Numbered from the stretch's first letter, positions 1 to 8,290 are shown. The stretch: 30,173 bases of DNA from an uncultured Prochlorococcus sp. (GCA_902600395.1 CACKJL010000004.1:1-30173); one strand, 5' to 3'. Program-made: numbers and translations. Notes: generated by a model not told the origin, from the letters alone.

Positions 1-822
1 TAATCCTACAAAATTTAATTTTTCAATATTTCTTATATTTTTAATCTCTTTTTTTCCAAGAATTCGATCATTTTCTCCACATAATGTTTTAATTGGGATA
101 TTTTGGATATATTTTTGAGTTCCCGCAAACCCACCACTTTTTGCAAATGACGCAAGTGAATTCCTCCATCCTTGACAACCTAGATGAATTGAAGCAATTT
201 GCTCTTCCATCTCACCAACACATTCATCTGGGAAAGCAAACGCTTGCCTACAAAGACTTTTTCTGACCTGAGGCAATCCAAGAAATGAGGCGCCAATTTG
301 GTTTAGAGGGAAAGGGATACTCTTGGGTTCTCCAAACAATCCGGCAGGGGACAATAGGATAATTTTATCAATAGAATCAGGAATTTCAAAAGCAAGTTTT
401 AAAGCTGTTGAACCTCCCATAGAGGCACCAATAATTTTTAGATTCTTTGTTATCTTTAAGGTCTTAAGGAGATCAATCAAATATGATATTATTTTTGAGG
501 AATTGTATTCATTTGTTGCGCACCTGGGACTAAAACCAAAACCCAGCAGATCAGGAACAATAACTTGAAAATTTCTTTTTAGTGATTTATATATTCTCCT
601 GAATTCTAAAAAACTACTATCGAAGCCATGTAGAAGAAGTATAGGTTGACCTTTACCTCCCAACACTACTGGGAATTTCAAAGAGTTCCAGTTTTGGTTG
701 AGTTTTATCCACTTAACATCATTTGCCAAATAAAGACCTAAAGGGTCTAATAGTGACAATTTAGCACTTTCGAAAAACTCTACATTTGAATTACTTAATT
801 GTTCAAAATCGTTTTTAGTCAA
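1..822 (-). CDS. alpha/beta hydrolase fold protein (3' end cut by window edge)
   Basis: Reading the minus strand from 822 to the window edge gives 274 codons without a stop. The protein has the marks of a soluble alpha/beta hydrolase: an oxyanion-hole motif LLLHGFDSS, a nucleophile elbow IGASMGGS with the catalytic Ser, and an acid candidate in GENDRIL near the cut end. The catalytic His should lie beyond the window. Substrate is unknown; plant and cyanobacterial relatives include esterases and chlorophyll- or lipid-related hydrolases. There is no in-frame ATG near the N-terminus. The frame opens after a TAA at 840-838, and the only plausible start is TTG at 822-820, 8 bases after the gldA stop, so it is probably co-transcribed with gldA. 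No Shine-Dalgarno sequence is visible. The fold is secure, the role is not. Confidence 0.85.
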   Translation of the reverse strand, partial: MTKNDFEQLSNSNVEFFESAKLSLLDPLGLYLANDVKWIKLNQNWNSLKFPVVLGGKGQPILLLHGFDSSFLEFRRIYKSLKRNFQVIVPDLLGFGFSPRCATNEYNSSKIISYLIDLLKTLKITKNLKIIGASMGGSTALKLAFEIPDSIDKIILLSPAGLFGEPKSIPFPLNQIGASFLGLPQVRKSLCRQAFAFPDECVGEMEEQIASIHLGCQGWRNSLASFAKSGGFAGTQKYIQNIPIKTLCGENDRILGKKEIKNIRNIEKLNFVGL

Positions 823-830
823 AAAATTGT

Positions 831-1922
831 TTATATTTTAATTTTTTGTTGTTCAAAATTTGAAATGACCTCTATTAAATCTTTTTTATTAATTTCAAAA
901 GGCAAAAAGTGAATCTCAGATTTATCTCGACAAGTAAAATCAGCAATTTTATCTAAATTGTTATTTTCAAAAACGTTTATTCCAAGTTGTGAAATAGTAG
1001 TTGGCAAATTCAATTCTTTCATAAGTACAAATAATTGTTTAATTGATTGATCAGCTAATTTATTATTATTTTTCACTTCTTCTAGTCTTAATTGCAATAA
1101 TAATCCAACCCCAACAATCTCACCATGCAAGAATTTATTAGGGGTGATTATTTGAGTAATTGCATTATGAATAGCATGTGCTGCTGCAGTCCTACACTTT
1201 TCTCCACCAATACCACCTACTAAGCCTGCTGTAAGTCCGCATGCTTCGACAGTATTTTGCCAAGAAGGATTATTTTCAAATTGACCTTTAAATGCTTTTC
1301 CTCCATTTATTAATAGTTGATCTCTTAAAACTCTTGATATCTGAATTGCTTGTTGAACAAGACCATCTTCTATTGTTGAACTTGTAATTGAGGATTCGTA
1401 CCATTTTGCCAAGGCATCTGCTATTCCACTCGCAAGTGTTCTTAATGGAGCTGTTTGAATAAAATTATGATCAAAAACTATTATTTTCGGACAAGAACCT
1501 AATGTAACATCCTTTATGAATTGACCATCCTTTGTATAAATATTAGATAAGGCTGTCCAACCAGCGCATGTAGAGGCGCTAAGGGGGACTGTGATACAAG
1601 GGATATTAAGAGACTCCGCAATATATTTTCCAGAATCTAGAACTTTGCCGCCTCCAGCTGCGATAACACAATCATTATTATTATTTGAAATGATATTCTT
1701 AACTCTTGAGATATCTTCGTAACAACAATCAAATTGTAAATTAGCAGAATTAACATTAAGTTTTTGATTTTTTAAATCGATGTAAATTTTGTTTCTCAGA
1801 TTATCCGTATGAATGCCCCTACCTAAAATTAATGGACTTTTAGTTAATTGGGTAATTTGAGGTAAAGATTCTTCCCAAGCAGAATTTCCCCTATATATAG
1901 TTTCTGGAGAGATTGACTGCAT
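831..1922 (-). CDS. gldA: glycerol dehydrogenase-family NAD(P)-dependent metal enzyme
   Basis: A 363-residue member of the iron-containing alcohol dehydrogenase / dehydroquinate-synthase-like superfamily, closest in layout to glycerol dehydrogenase. The nucleotide-binding GGGK turn sits near residue 90 (VIAAGGGKVLDSGKY), followed by PLSASTCAGWTALS. The metal ligands expected of the family appear in order: Asp in SGIADALAKWYE, His in HAIHNAIT and His in FLHGEIVGVG. The length fits the family. The usual reaction is NAD-linked oxidation of glycerol to dihydroxyacetone, but glycerol-1-phosphate dehydrogenases share these motifs, so the substrate is inferred. It starts 14 bases after the clpC stop and is followed 8 bases later by the hydrolase, so clpC-gldA-hydrolase looks like one transcription unit. 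In this unit it may be expressed largely by read-through from clpC. Confidence 0.8.
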   Translation of the reverse strand: MQSISPETIYRGNSAWEESLPQITQLTKSPLILGRGIHTDNLRNKIYIDLKNQKLNVNSANLQFDCCYEDISRVKNIISNNNNDCVIAAGGGKVLDSGKYIAESLNIPCITVPLSASTCAGWTALSNIYTKDGQFIKDVTLGSCPKIIVFDHNFIQTAPLRTLASGIADALAKWYESSITSSTIEDGLVQQAIQISRVLRDQLLINGGKAFKGQFENNPSWQNTVEACGLTAGLVGGIGGEKCRTAAAHAIHNAITQIITPNKFLHGEIVGVGLLLQLRLEEVKNNNKLADQSIKQLFVLMKELNLPTTISQLGINVFENNNLDKIADFTCRDKSEIHFLPFEINKKDLIEVISNFEQQKIKI

Positions 1923-1936
1923 ATTGACTTAAAATA

Positions 1937-4465
1937 TTAGAAGTTAGCACTTGCTAACTCTTGTGAAGATTCTTCAGAAGAAATATTTATTGTAACCTTC
2001 TTATTGTCATCTATATCGACTAAAGCATTATCTCCATCTTTGATTCTCCCAGAAAGAACTTCTTCAGCCAAACTATCTTCTAGTAAACGCATTACCGCCC
2101 TTCTCAAAGGTCTTGCTCCGTATGAAGGGTTATAACCTTCTTCAACAAGTCTTTCTTTAAAAGCATCTGTGACATTTAACTTGATGCCTTTATCTTGTAA
2201 TCGTGCAAAAACTTCTTGCAACATTATTTCAGCTATTTCTTTAACCTCGTTTTTAATTAGTTGTCTGAATACAATTATTTCATCAAGTCTATTTAAAAAT
2301 TCAGGCCTAAAGTATTGCTTAAGTTCCTCATTTACTAAAGATTTTATTCTATTATATTGGCTATCTTCAGCTGATTCACCTGAAAATTCAAACCCTAAAC
2401 CGCCGCCGCCTTTCTCGATCACTTTAGAACCAATATTAGAGGTCATTATTAATAATGTATTTTTAAAATCAACGGTTCTACCCTTGGAGTCAGTTAATCT
2501 TCCGTCTTCTAGTAGTTGCAATAATAAATTAAATACATCTGGATGAGCCTTTTCAACTTCATCAAACAAGACAACCGTATACGGACGTCGTCTTACAGCC
2601 TCAGTAAGCTGACCTCCTTCATTAAAGCCAACATACCCAGGAGGCGAACCTATAAGTTTACTAACAGTATGTCTTTCCATAAATTCTGACATATCTAATC
2701 TGATCATTGCTTCTTCACTACCGAAGAAGTATGAAGCTAATGATTTAGTTAATTCAGTTTTACCAACACCTGTTGGACCAGAAAAAATAAAACTTGCAAT
2801 AGGTCTATTAGGATTTTTCAATCCAACTCTTGCTCTTCTTATAGCTCTAGAAACAGCCTTTACAGCTTCATCTTGTCCAATTAGCCTTTGATGAAGTGTT
2901 TCCTCCATATTAAGAAGCTTGGCTGATTCAGTTTCTGTTAATTTTTGAACAGGAACGCCTGTCCATGAAGCCACAATATGTGCTACGTCCTCTTCACTAA
3001 CAAGGGGGCTTTGTAATAATTTTGAATCAGTGTTTGAAGGCTTTTGATCATTATCAGGTTGATCTCCAGCTGTAGTTTCTTTCTTATTCTCCAATACCTC
3101 TTTAATTTTTGCAGACAATTCCATCTCTTTTTCACGTAATTGTCCAGCTTGATCAAAATTTTGATCTCTTACAGATTCTTCCTTCTGTTTTTGGACTTGT
3201 CTTAGTTCTTTATCTATTTGTTTAGCTTCAGGGGGAAGTTTAGAATTCATTAAACGTACTCTACTTCCAGCTTCGTCGATAAGGTCTATAGCCTTATCAG
3301 GTAAAAATCTATCAGATATATAGCGATCCCCTAAATGAGCTGCTGCCTCAAGCGCATCATCAGTAATTTTTAAACGATGATGTTGTTCGTAACGCTCTCT
3401 AAGCCCTTTTAAAATTTCGATTGTATCTTCTATCGATGGCTCTCCTACCATTACAGGTTGGAATCTTCTTTCCAGAGCAGCATCTCTCTCAATATGTTTT
3501 CTATACTCATCGAGAGTTGTTGCTCCAATACATTGAAGTTCTCCCCTAGCTAATGCTGGCTTAAGAATATTTGCAGCGTCTATAGCTCCTTCAGCAGCTC
3601 CAGCACCAATTAAGGTATGAACTTCATCTATAACAAGAATCACATTACCTGCTGATTTAATTTCTTCCATTATTTTTTTCAACCTTTCTTCGAATTCACC
3701 TCTATATTTTGTTCCTGCGACCAAAAGTCCTATATCGAGTGTTAAAACTCTTTTATCTTCAAGTATATCTGGAATATCTCCTGTTTGTATTCTTTGGGCT
3801 AAACCTTCTGCGATAGCCGTTTTCCCTACACCTGGCTCACCAATAAGGACGGGGTTATTTTTTGTCCTTCTACCTAATATTTGAACTACACGATCTATTT
3901 CCGAATGACGACCAACGACTGGGTCTAATTTTGATTCACTAGCTAATTTTGTTAAATTTGTTCCAAATTCATCAAGAGTAGCCGTTTTTAAGTTGCCTTT
4001 AGTTGTACTAGAGCCTGTACCAACTTCGGCTGTTTCACCTAGCATCCTTATGACTTGAGTTCTTACTTTGGTAAGGTCAATATTAAGATTTTCAAGAACT
4101 CTTGCAGCAACACCCTCACCCTCTCTTATTAAGCCTAATAATAAATGTTCAGTACCTATATAATTGTGACCTAATTGACGAGCCTCTTCTAGAGATAATT
4201 CTAAAACTCTTTTAGCTCTAGGAGTAAAAGGTATTTCTACAGCTACAAATCCTGAACCTCTACCTATTATCTTTTCAACCTCTATCCTTGAATCTTTTAA
4301 ATTAACTCCAAGTGATTTAAGTACTTTCGCTGCCACTCCAGTTCCTTCTCCAATTAACCCTAAAAGAATTTGTTCAGTACCAACAAAATTATGACCAAGT
4401 CTTCTGGCTTCCTCTTGGGCAAGCATAATGACTTTTATAGCCTTTTCTGTAAACCTTTCAAACAT
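1937..4465 (-). CDS. clpC: ClpC, AAA+ unfoldase of the Clp protease
   Basis: Class I Hsp100 ATPase of 842 residues that unfolds substrates and passes them to ClpP in the cytosol. Two Clp_N repeats (residues about 1-145, each with a GHN-GTE signature) recognise substrates or adaptors. D1 has Walker A GEPGVGKT (about residue 210) and Walker B VILVIDEVHTL. A UVR-type coiled region around residues 425-460 marks ClpC rather than ClpA or ClpB. D2 has GPTGVGKTE (about residue 563) and VVLFDEVEKAH, followed by the sensor region GARPLRRAV. ClpC is usually essential in cyanobacteria. The gene has its own upstream gap of 179 bases with a candidate promoter, and it is followed closely by gldA. The MFERFTEKA N-terminus is the family norm, so the start is firm. 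Confidence 0.98.
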   Translation of the reverse strand: MFERFTEKAIKVIMLAQEEARRLGHNFVGTEQILLGLIGEGTGVAAKVLKSLGVNLKDSRIEVEKIIGRGSGFVAVEIPFTPRAKRVLELSLEEARQLGHNYIGTEHLLLGLIREGEGVAARVLENLNIDLTKVRTQVIRMLGETAEVGTGSSTTKGNLKTATLDEFGTNLTKLASESKLDPVVGRHSEIDRVVQILGRRTKNNPVLIGEPGVGKTAIAEGLAQRIQTGDIPDILEDKRVLTLDIGLLVAGTKYRGEFEERLKKIMEEIKSAGNVILVIDEVHTLIGAGAAEGAIDAANILKPALARGELQCIGATTLDEYRKHIERDAALERRFQPVMVGEPSIEDTIEILKGLRERYEQHHRLKITDDALEAAAHLGDRYISDRFLPDKAIDLIDEAGSRVRLMNSKLPPEAKQIDKELRQVQKQKEESVRDQNFDQAGQLREKEMELSAKIKEVLENKKETTAGDQPDNDQKPSNTDSKLLQSPLVSEEDVAHIVASWTGVPVQKLTETESAKLLNMEETLHQRLIGQDEAVKAVSRAIRRARVGLKNPNRPIASFIFSGPTGVGKTELTKSLASYFFGSEEAMIRLDMSEFMERHTVSKLIGSPPGYVGFNEGGQLTEAVRRRPYTVVLFDEVEKAHPDVFNLLLQLLEDGRLTDSKGRTVDFKNTLLIMTSNIGSKVIEKGGGGLGFEFSGESAEDSQYNRIKSLVNEELKQYFRPEFLNRLDEIIVFRQLIKNEVKEIAEIMLQEVFARLQDKGIKLNVTDAFKERLVEEGYNPSYGARPLRRAVMRLLEDSLAEEVLSGRIKDGDNALVDIDDNKKVTINISSEESSQELASANF
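1942..1959 (-). terminator. hairpin overlapping the end of clpC, possible weak terminator
   Basis: The last clpC codons contain a perfect 7-bp stem, AGTTAGC at 1942-1948 and GCTAACT at 1953-1959, with a 4-base loop. In the minus-strand transcript the stem is followed by a U-rich tail, UCUAAUAUUUU, that spans the stop codon. This resembles a weak intrinsic terminator or attenuator between clpC and gldA. It could also be chance, because the bases are coding. Confidence 0.35.
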
Positions 4466-4480
4466 TAGAAGATTAAATTC

Positions 4481-4509
4481 CTATTAATAACCTACCAGCA
4501 ATATGTCAA
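4481..4509 (-). promoter_or_regulatory. candidate sigma70-type promoter of clpC
   Basis: On the minus strand a consensus -35 TTGACA (4509-4504) is followed by a 17-base spacer and a -10-like TAATAG (4486-4481). Transcription would start about 10 bases before the clpC ATG, giving an almost leaderless mRNA. The -35 is perfect but the -10 matches only 3 of 6. A second -10-like TATACT lies at 4551-4546 without a clear -35. Confidence 0.35.
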
Positions 4510-4591
4510 TTTTGTGTTCAGAATGAGCTTTTGTGAATACCCAAAAGTATAATTTATTAAATTAAATTGAACTTTTTTAGTGATATAGCAA

Positions 4592-4608
4592 GAAATTATA
4601 GTAATTTC
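4592..4608. promoter_or_regulatory. perfect inverted repeat in the rimI-clpC gap
   Basis: GAAATTA (4592-4598), a 3-base centre, and TAATTTC (4602-4608) form a perfect 7-bp palindrome in the 179-base gap between the rimI stop and the clpC start. No U-run follows on either strand, so it is not a convincing terminator. It could be an operator upstream of clpC or simply A+T-rich symmetry. The rest of this gap holds only the promoter candidates. Confidence 0.25.
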
Positions 4609-4644
4609 AAGCATTCTGGTTATCCGAACAATTATATTTTTACA

Positions 4645-5085
4645 TTATTTTGTTGTTAATTTTTTTTCTTTTAAAAGAGCATGTGAACCATCTTTATAAT
4701 AATTTTTTCTTATACCTACAGTGGTAAAATTAAAGCGACTATAAAATCTTTCAGCAGTAAGATTGTTCTGAGAGACCTCCAACAGTAATTTCTTTAAATT
4801 TAATCTTTCACTTTTATTTATTAAATAGCTCATAAAATAGGATCCGAAACCTTTTCTCCTGTATTTCTGATTTACAACAAAATAATTTATTTGAGCCTCA
4901 TCAATTACAACTTGAAAAACACATATTCCAATGACTAAATTTGCATTCAATAAACCAAAGATTTTTGTACCCTCTTTTTTGAATTCGTTAGTCCATTGTT
5001 TCTTACTCCATAGAGAAATCGTACTTAAATCTAATGCATAACATAAATCAATATCTTTCTCATTTATTTGTTTAACAGATATCAT
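4645..5085 (-). CDS. rimI: RimI-type GNAT N-acetyltransferase
   Basis: A GNAT-fold acetyltransferase of 146 residues, resembling RimI, which acetylates the N-terminal Ala of ribosomal protein S18 and related proteins. The acetyl-CoA loop is YRRKGFG at residues 76-81, preceded by the beta-strand INYFVV. The C-terminal part has the typical AERFYSRFNF and GIRKNYY segments. The frame stays open upstream to 5187, but that would add 34 hydrophobic residues with no RimI counterpart and overlap the divergent lysA start by 15 bases. The ATG at 5085 places ISVKQINEKD at the usual RimI start and lies about 40 bases below a perfect TATAAT. The gene stands alone between clpC and lysA. The exact protein target is inferred. 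Confidence 0.85.
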   Translation of the reverse strand: MISVKQINEKDIDLCYALDLSTISLWSKKQWTNEFKKEGTKIFGLLNANLVIGICVFQVVIDEAQINYFVVNQKYRRKGFGSYFMSYLINKSERLNLKKLLLEVSQNNLTAERFYSRFNFTTVGIRKNYYKDGSHALLKEKKLTTK

Positions 5086-5125
5086 TTTATTATGAAAGTA
5101 TATTAAAAAGTTCAAATCTGGAATC

Positions 5126-5131
5126 ATTATA
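5126..5131 (-). promoter_or_regulatory. candidate -10 box (TATAAT) for rimI
   Basis: A perfect TATAAT reads on the minus strand at 5131-5126 in the short divergent gap between rimI and lysA. No good -35 lies 16-18 bases upstream, as is common in cyanobacteria. Transcription would start near 5119, downstream of the ATG at 5127, which supports the rimI start at 5085. Confidence 0.35.
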
Positions 5132-5172
5132 AAATATGACAGTTTTGACAAAACTTTATTTGCAGTTATCCC

Positions 5173-6546
5173 ATGGAAGAAAAACAATCTTTTTTAAAAC
5201 AGAAAATTGACTTGGAAAGTCCTAATAAAAATATCGTGCCTATTACTACCTCGATTGGAGGAGATGGAAAATTGTCAGTTGGTGGATGCTCTATCGAAGA
5301 ATTAGTTAAAAAATATGATTCTCCTCTTTATATTTTGGATGAAATCACTTTAAGAAAGTCTTGTAGAGCTTATAAGAAAGCACTAGAAAAATATTACCCA
5401 GGGCAATCACTCCCTATATATGCCTCTAAAGCAAATAGCTCTATATTCATGAGTAACCTTGTTTCCTCAGAAGGTTTAGGACTTGATGCAGTTTCAGAGG
5501 GAGAATTACTAACTGCTTTAAAAGGTGGGGTCCCAAATGAAAAAATTGTTTTTCATGGGAACAATAAATCTGACAAAGAAATAGATTTCGCAATTAGAAA
5601 TAACATAAAAATAATTGTAGATAATGACTGCGACTTAAAAAGATTAGAGGAAATCTCAAATTCACTAAATCATGACTTAGAGATAATGATTCGATTTACT
5701 CCTGGAATAGAATGCCATACACATGAATACATAAGAACAGGTTCATTTGATAGCAAATTTGGTTTTGGAATCGAATATTTGAATAATTTGTTCGCAATTA
5801 TAAGCGACACTAAACATCTAAAGTTAACAGGACTTCATGCTCATATTGGTTCCCAGATTTTTGAACTAGACCCTCATAAGGATCTAGGTGAAATAATGGT
5901 AGAGGTTATTTTGGAAGCCAAAAAATTTGGCCATAATATTAAAGAACTAAATGTTGGTGGTGGCTTAGGCATTAAATACACAAAAAATGACGATCCCCCT
6001 TCAATTGATGAATGGGTAAGAACAATTTCCACCTCAGTTGTTAATGCTTGTAAAAAACAAAATCTAGATTTACCTACATTGATGTGTGAGCCTGGAAGAT
6101 CTATTGTATCTACAGCAGGAATAACAATTTACAAGATTGGGGCATTTAAAGAAATTCCTGGGATTAGAACATATTTATCTGTTGATGGTGGGATGAGTGA
6201 TAATCCAAGACCGATAACATATCAATCAAATTATTCTGCATGTTTAGTAAAAAATCCACTTAATAACAACTCTAAAAATAAATATACTATTGCTGGCAAA
6301 CACTGCGAATCAGGAGATGTTTTGTTTAAGGAGATAGAACTAGCAAATTGCAAAACAGGAGATCTTATATGTGTTTTTGGCACTGGTGCGTACAATAATT
6401 CAATGAGTTCTAACTACAACAGAATTCCAAGGCCCGCAGCTCTTTTAGTTTGTAATGGAGAAGCTGAGATCATTCAAAAAAGAGAAAGTCCATTGGATCT
6501 TTTAAGATATGATGTTTTACCTGATCGCTTTATTAAACAAAATTAG
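5173..6546 (+). CDS. lysA: diaminopimelate decarboxylase
   Basis: PLP-dependent fold-III decarboxylase of 457 residues that converts meso-diaminopimelate to L-lysine, the last step of lysine synthesis, in the cytosol. The PLP Lys is K86 in PIYASKANSS. Other family motifs follow in order: HAHIGSQ, the phosphate-binding GGGLGIKY, CEPGRSIV, the substrate Cys in GKHCESGD (supplied across the dimer), and FGTGAYNNSMSSNYN. It is the first gene of a compact plus-strand operon that includes cdaA and uppS, so it sits next to cell-wall functions that use its substrate. The ATG at 5173 is the only early start. A TTGACA at 5145-5150 is too close to the ATG to be its -35. Confidence 0.97.
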   Translation: MEEKQSFLKQKIDLESPNKNIVPITTSIGGDGKLSVGGCSIEELVKKYDSPLYILDEITLRKSCRAYKKALEKYYPGQSLPIYASKANSSIFMSNLVSSEGLGLDAVSEGELLTALKGGVPNEKIVFHGNNKSDKEIDFAIRNNIKIIVDNDCDLKRLEEISNSLNHDLEIMIRFTPGIECHTHEYIRTGSFDSKFGFGIEYLNNLFAIISDTKHLKLTGLHAHIGSQIFELDPHKDLGEIMVEVILEAKKFGHNIKELNVGGGLGIKYTKNDDPPSIDEWVRTISTSVVNACKKQNLDLPTLMCEPGRSIVSTAGITIYKIGAFKEIPGIRTYLSVDGGMSDNPRPITYQSNYSACLVKNPLNNNSKNKYTIAGKHCESGDVLFKEIELANCKTGDLICVFGTGAYNNSMSSNYNRIPRPAALLVCNGEAEIIQKRESPLDLLRYDVLPDRFIKQN

Positions 6547-6574
6547 GTACATTTAAATTAATTTTGATTTTAGT

Positions 6575-7483
6575 GTGAATTTTTGGGGGATTATAAATTT
6601 TAAGCTTTTGTTAGATGTCTTATTTGCTGTTGGTTTCGGACTTTTATTGTTCTCGAGAGTAAAAGAACAAAGAACATTATGGCTTCTCAGAGGATATTTG
6701 TTTTTAGTGTCATCAGCATGGTTTATTCAAAGATACGCATACTTACCATTAACATCTAAATTAATTGATGCCGTAGTCCTCGCTTGTTCTCTCTCATTAG
6801 CGATTCTTTGGCAAGGAGAGTTAAGAAGATTAATGGAACTATTAGGTACTGGGAGGCTAGCTGTATTACTTGGAAATCCACAAAAGGAATTTAGAGCAAC
6901 TTCAACTACCATTACTCAATTAGTTGATACTGCTGGTAAGCTTTCTCAAAATAGAAGAGGAGCTTTAATAGTTGTAGATTTGGGGAGTGATTTAAGACCT
7001 GAAGATTTTTTATATTCAGGCACAAAAATTGAGGCACAATTATCAACTGATCTTTTGATAAATCTTTTTGCAACAGACACACCTTTACATGATGGGGCAG
7101 TTCTTGTGAAAGGTAACAAAATAATATCTGCTGGTGTGATTCTTCCTCTCTCAAGGCAAGGAATTAGCAGATACGGTACAAGACATTTAGCTGCATTGGG
7201 AATTACAGAAAGATTCGACAGGTGTATCTGTATTGTTGTATCTGAAGAAACAGGAACTTTATCATTAGCAAACCAAGGGAAACTTGAAAGACCAATTACC
7301 AGCAGCAGGTTACAAGAACTTCTTGTAAATTTGATTGGTAATCAAAACTCAATTGGAACAAACAAGTCATCTTCAGGTAAAAATTCTATATCCCAAAATA
7401 CAAATCTAAGTGATAATATTGTCAATGATTCGAATGATAAAGAGATCGAAAAGCCTGCAATCTTTATTAACAAAAATGATTAA
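6575..7483 (+). CDS. cdaA: CdaA-type membrane diadenylate cyclase with an altered RHR motif
   Basis: DAC-domain protein of 302 residues predicted to make cyclic di-AMP from two ATP. Three hydrophobic segments (about residues 8-27, 34-54 and 62-80) anchor it in the membrane. The catalytic domain follows, with DGA at D173-A175 (TPLHDGAV), GTRH around residue 203 and VVSEETG. The signature RHR motif reads R203-H204-L205 here, so the second Arg is missing. A Ser/Asn-rich tail of about 45 residues ends the protein. The start is GTG at 6575, 28 bases after lysA, and gives the expected first helix. The gene is followed by uppS after 3 bases. CdaA is often next to cdaR and glmM in Firmicutes, but here it sits between two genes tied to peptidoglycan. 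Family certain, activity less so. Confidence 0.9.
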   Translation: MNFWGIINFKLLLDVLFAVGFGLLLFSRVKEQRTLWLLRGYLFLVSSAWFIQRYAYLPLTSKLIDAVVLACSLSLAILWQGELRRLMELLGTGRLAVLLGNPQKEFRATSTTITQLVDTAGKLSQNRRGALIVVDLGSDLRPEDFLYSGTKIEAQLSTDLLINLFATDTPLHDGAVLVKGNKIISAGVILPLSRQGISRYGTRHLAALGITERFDRCICIVVSEETGTLSLANQGKLERPITSSRLQELLVNLIGNQNSIGTNKSSSGKNSISQNTNLSDNIVNDSNDKEIEKPAIFINKND

Positions 7484-7486
7484 CTA

Positions 7487-8290
7487 ATGAGTTTAGGAAA
7501 AATAATTGACAAGAAAAATAATGACTTATCCAAGAGAATAGATAAGCAAAAAGTTCCAGAACATGTTGCAATAATTATGGATGGAAATGGGAGATGGGCT
7601 ACCAAAAAAGGTTTACCTCGTTCATATGGGCATAAAAGAGGAGTCAATGTTTTAAAAGAAATTCTAAAAGCCTCAAAAAAATTAGGTTGTAAAATACTTA
7701 CTGTTTATGCTTTTTCAACTGAGAATTGGACAAGACCAACAAAAGAGGTTGATTTTCTCATAAATCTTTTTAGCGAAGTTTTGAGTAAGGAGATTAATGA
7801 GATACATGAAGAATCAACAAAAATAAAATTTATTGGAGATTTATCTCCTTTCCCAGAAACTTTAAAAAAAATAATCTCTAGTTCAGAATCTCTAACTAAA
7901 AACAATAATAAATTTTTATTGAATGTTTGCGTCAATTACGGCGGCAGACAAGAAATAGTAAAAGTTGCAAAAGAATTAGCATCAAAATCTTCTTCTGGTG
8001 AAATAAAACCAAGTGAAGTTAATGAGGCATTATTTAATTCAGAGCTATTAACACGAGGGATTAAAGATCCAGAATTACTAATAAGAACTAGTGGAGAAAA
8101 AAGAATCAGTAATTTTCTTTTATGGCAATTAGCTTATTCAGAAATTTACATATCCGAAGTACTTTGGCCAGACTTTAATGAGTTTGAATTTCTAAAAGCA
8201 ATAATTGATTACCAATCAAGGAATAGACGTTTTGGCGGTATAGAATCATTACCAAATGAATCTTTTGAAGATTCTCAATATTCTTCCTAA
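7487..8290 (+). CDS. uppS: isoprenyl transferase (undecaprenyl diphosphate synthase type)
   Basis: Cis-prenyltransferase of 267 residues that extends farnesyl diphosphate with isopentenyl diphosphate to make the C55 lipid carrier for peptidoglycan and surface glycans, at the inner face of the membrane. The catalytic Asp is D32 in IIMDGNGRW. FSTENW and the IPP-binding RTSGEKRISNFLLWQ near residue 200 are intact. It starts 3 bases after the cdaA stop and ends 4 bases before bioB, so it is clearly operonic. About 25 residues precede the catalytic core, slightly more than in many homologues, with ATG as start and no Shine-Dalgarno sequence. Confidence 0.97.
   Translation: MSLGKIIDKKNNDLSKRIDKQKVPEHVAIIMDGNGRWATKKGLPRSYGHKRGVNVLKEILKASKKLGCKILTVYAFSTENWTRPTKEVDFLINLFSEVLSKEINEIHEESTKIKFIGDLSPFPETLKKIISSSESLTKNNNKFLLNVCVNYGGRQEIVKVAKELASKSSSGEIKPSEVNEALFNSELLTRGIKDPELLIRTSGEKRISNFLLWQLAYSEIYISEVLWPDFNEFEFLKAIIDYQSRNRRFGGIESLPNESFEDSQYSS

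Noticed and set aside
323..568. A plus-strand open frame of 81 codons
   Set aside because: It is antisense to the alpha/beta hydrolase, which has clear catalytic motifs; similar antisense frames inside clpC, recB, recC and pdxJ were dropped for the same reason.
4466..4644. A CIRCE or HrcA-type operator upstream of clpC
   Set aside because: The palindrome found does not match the TTAGCACTC-N9-GAGTGCTAA pattern. The TTAGCA/TGCTAA repeat resembling it lies at the clpC 3' end with a 2-base centre.
5145..5172. TTGACA as -35 of a lysA promoter
   Set aside because: The matching -10 would fall on or next to the lysA ATG, and there is no later good start codon.
5086..5187. An N-terminal extension of rimI of 34 residues up to 5187
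   Set aside because: It would overlap the divergent lysA start, has no RimI counterpart, and covers a TATAAT that fits a promoter for the shorter gene.
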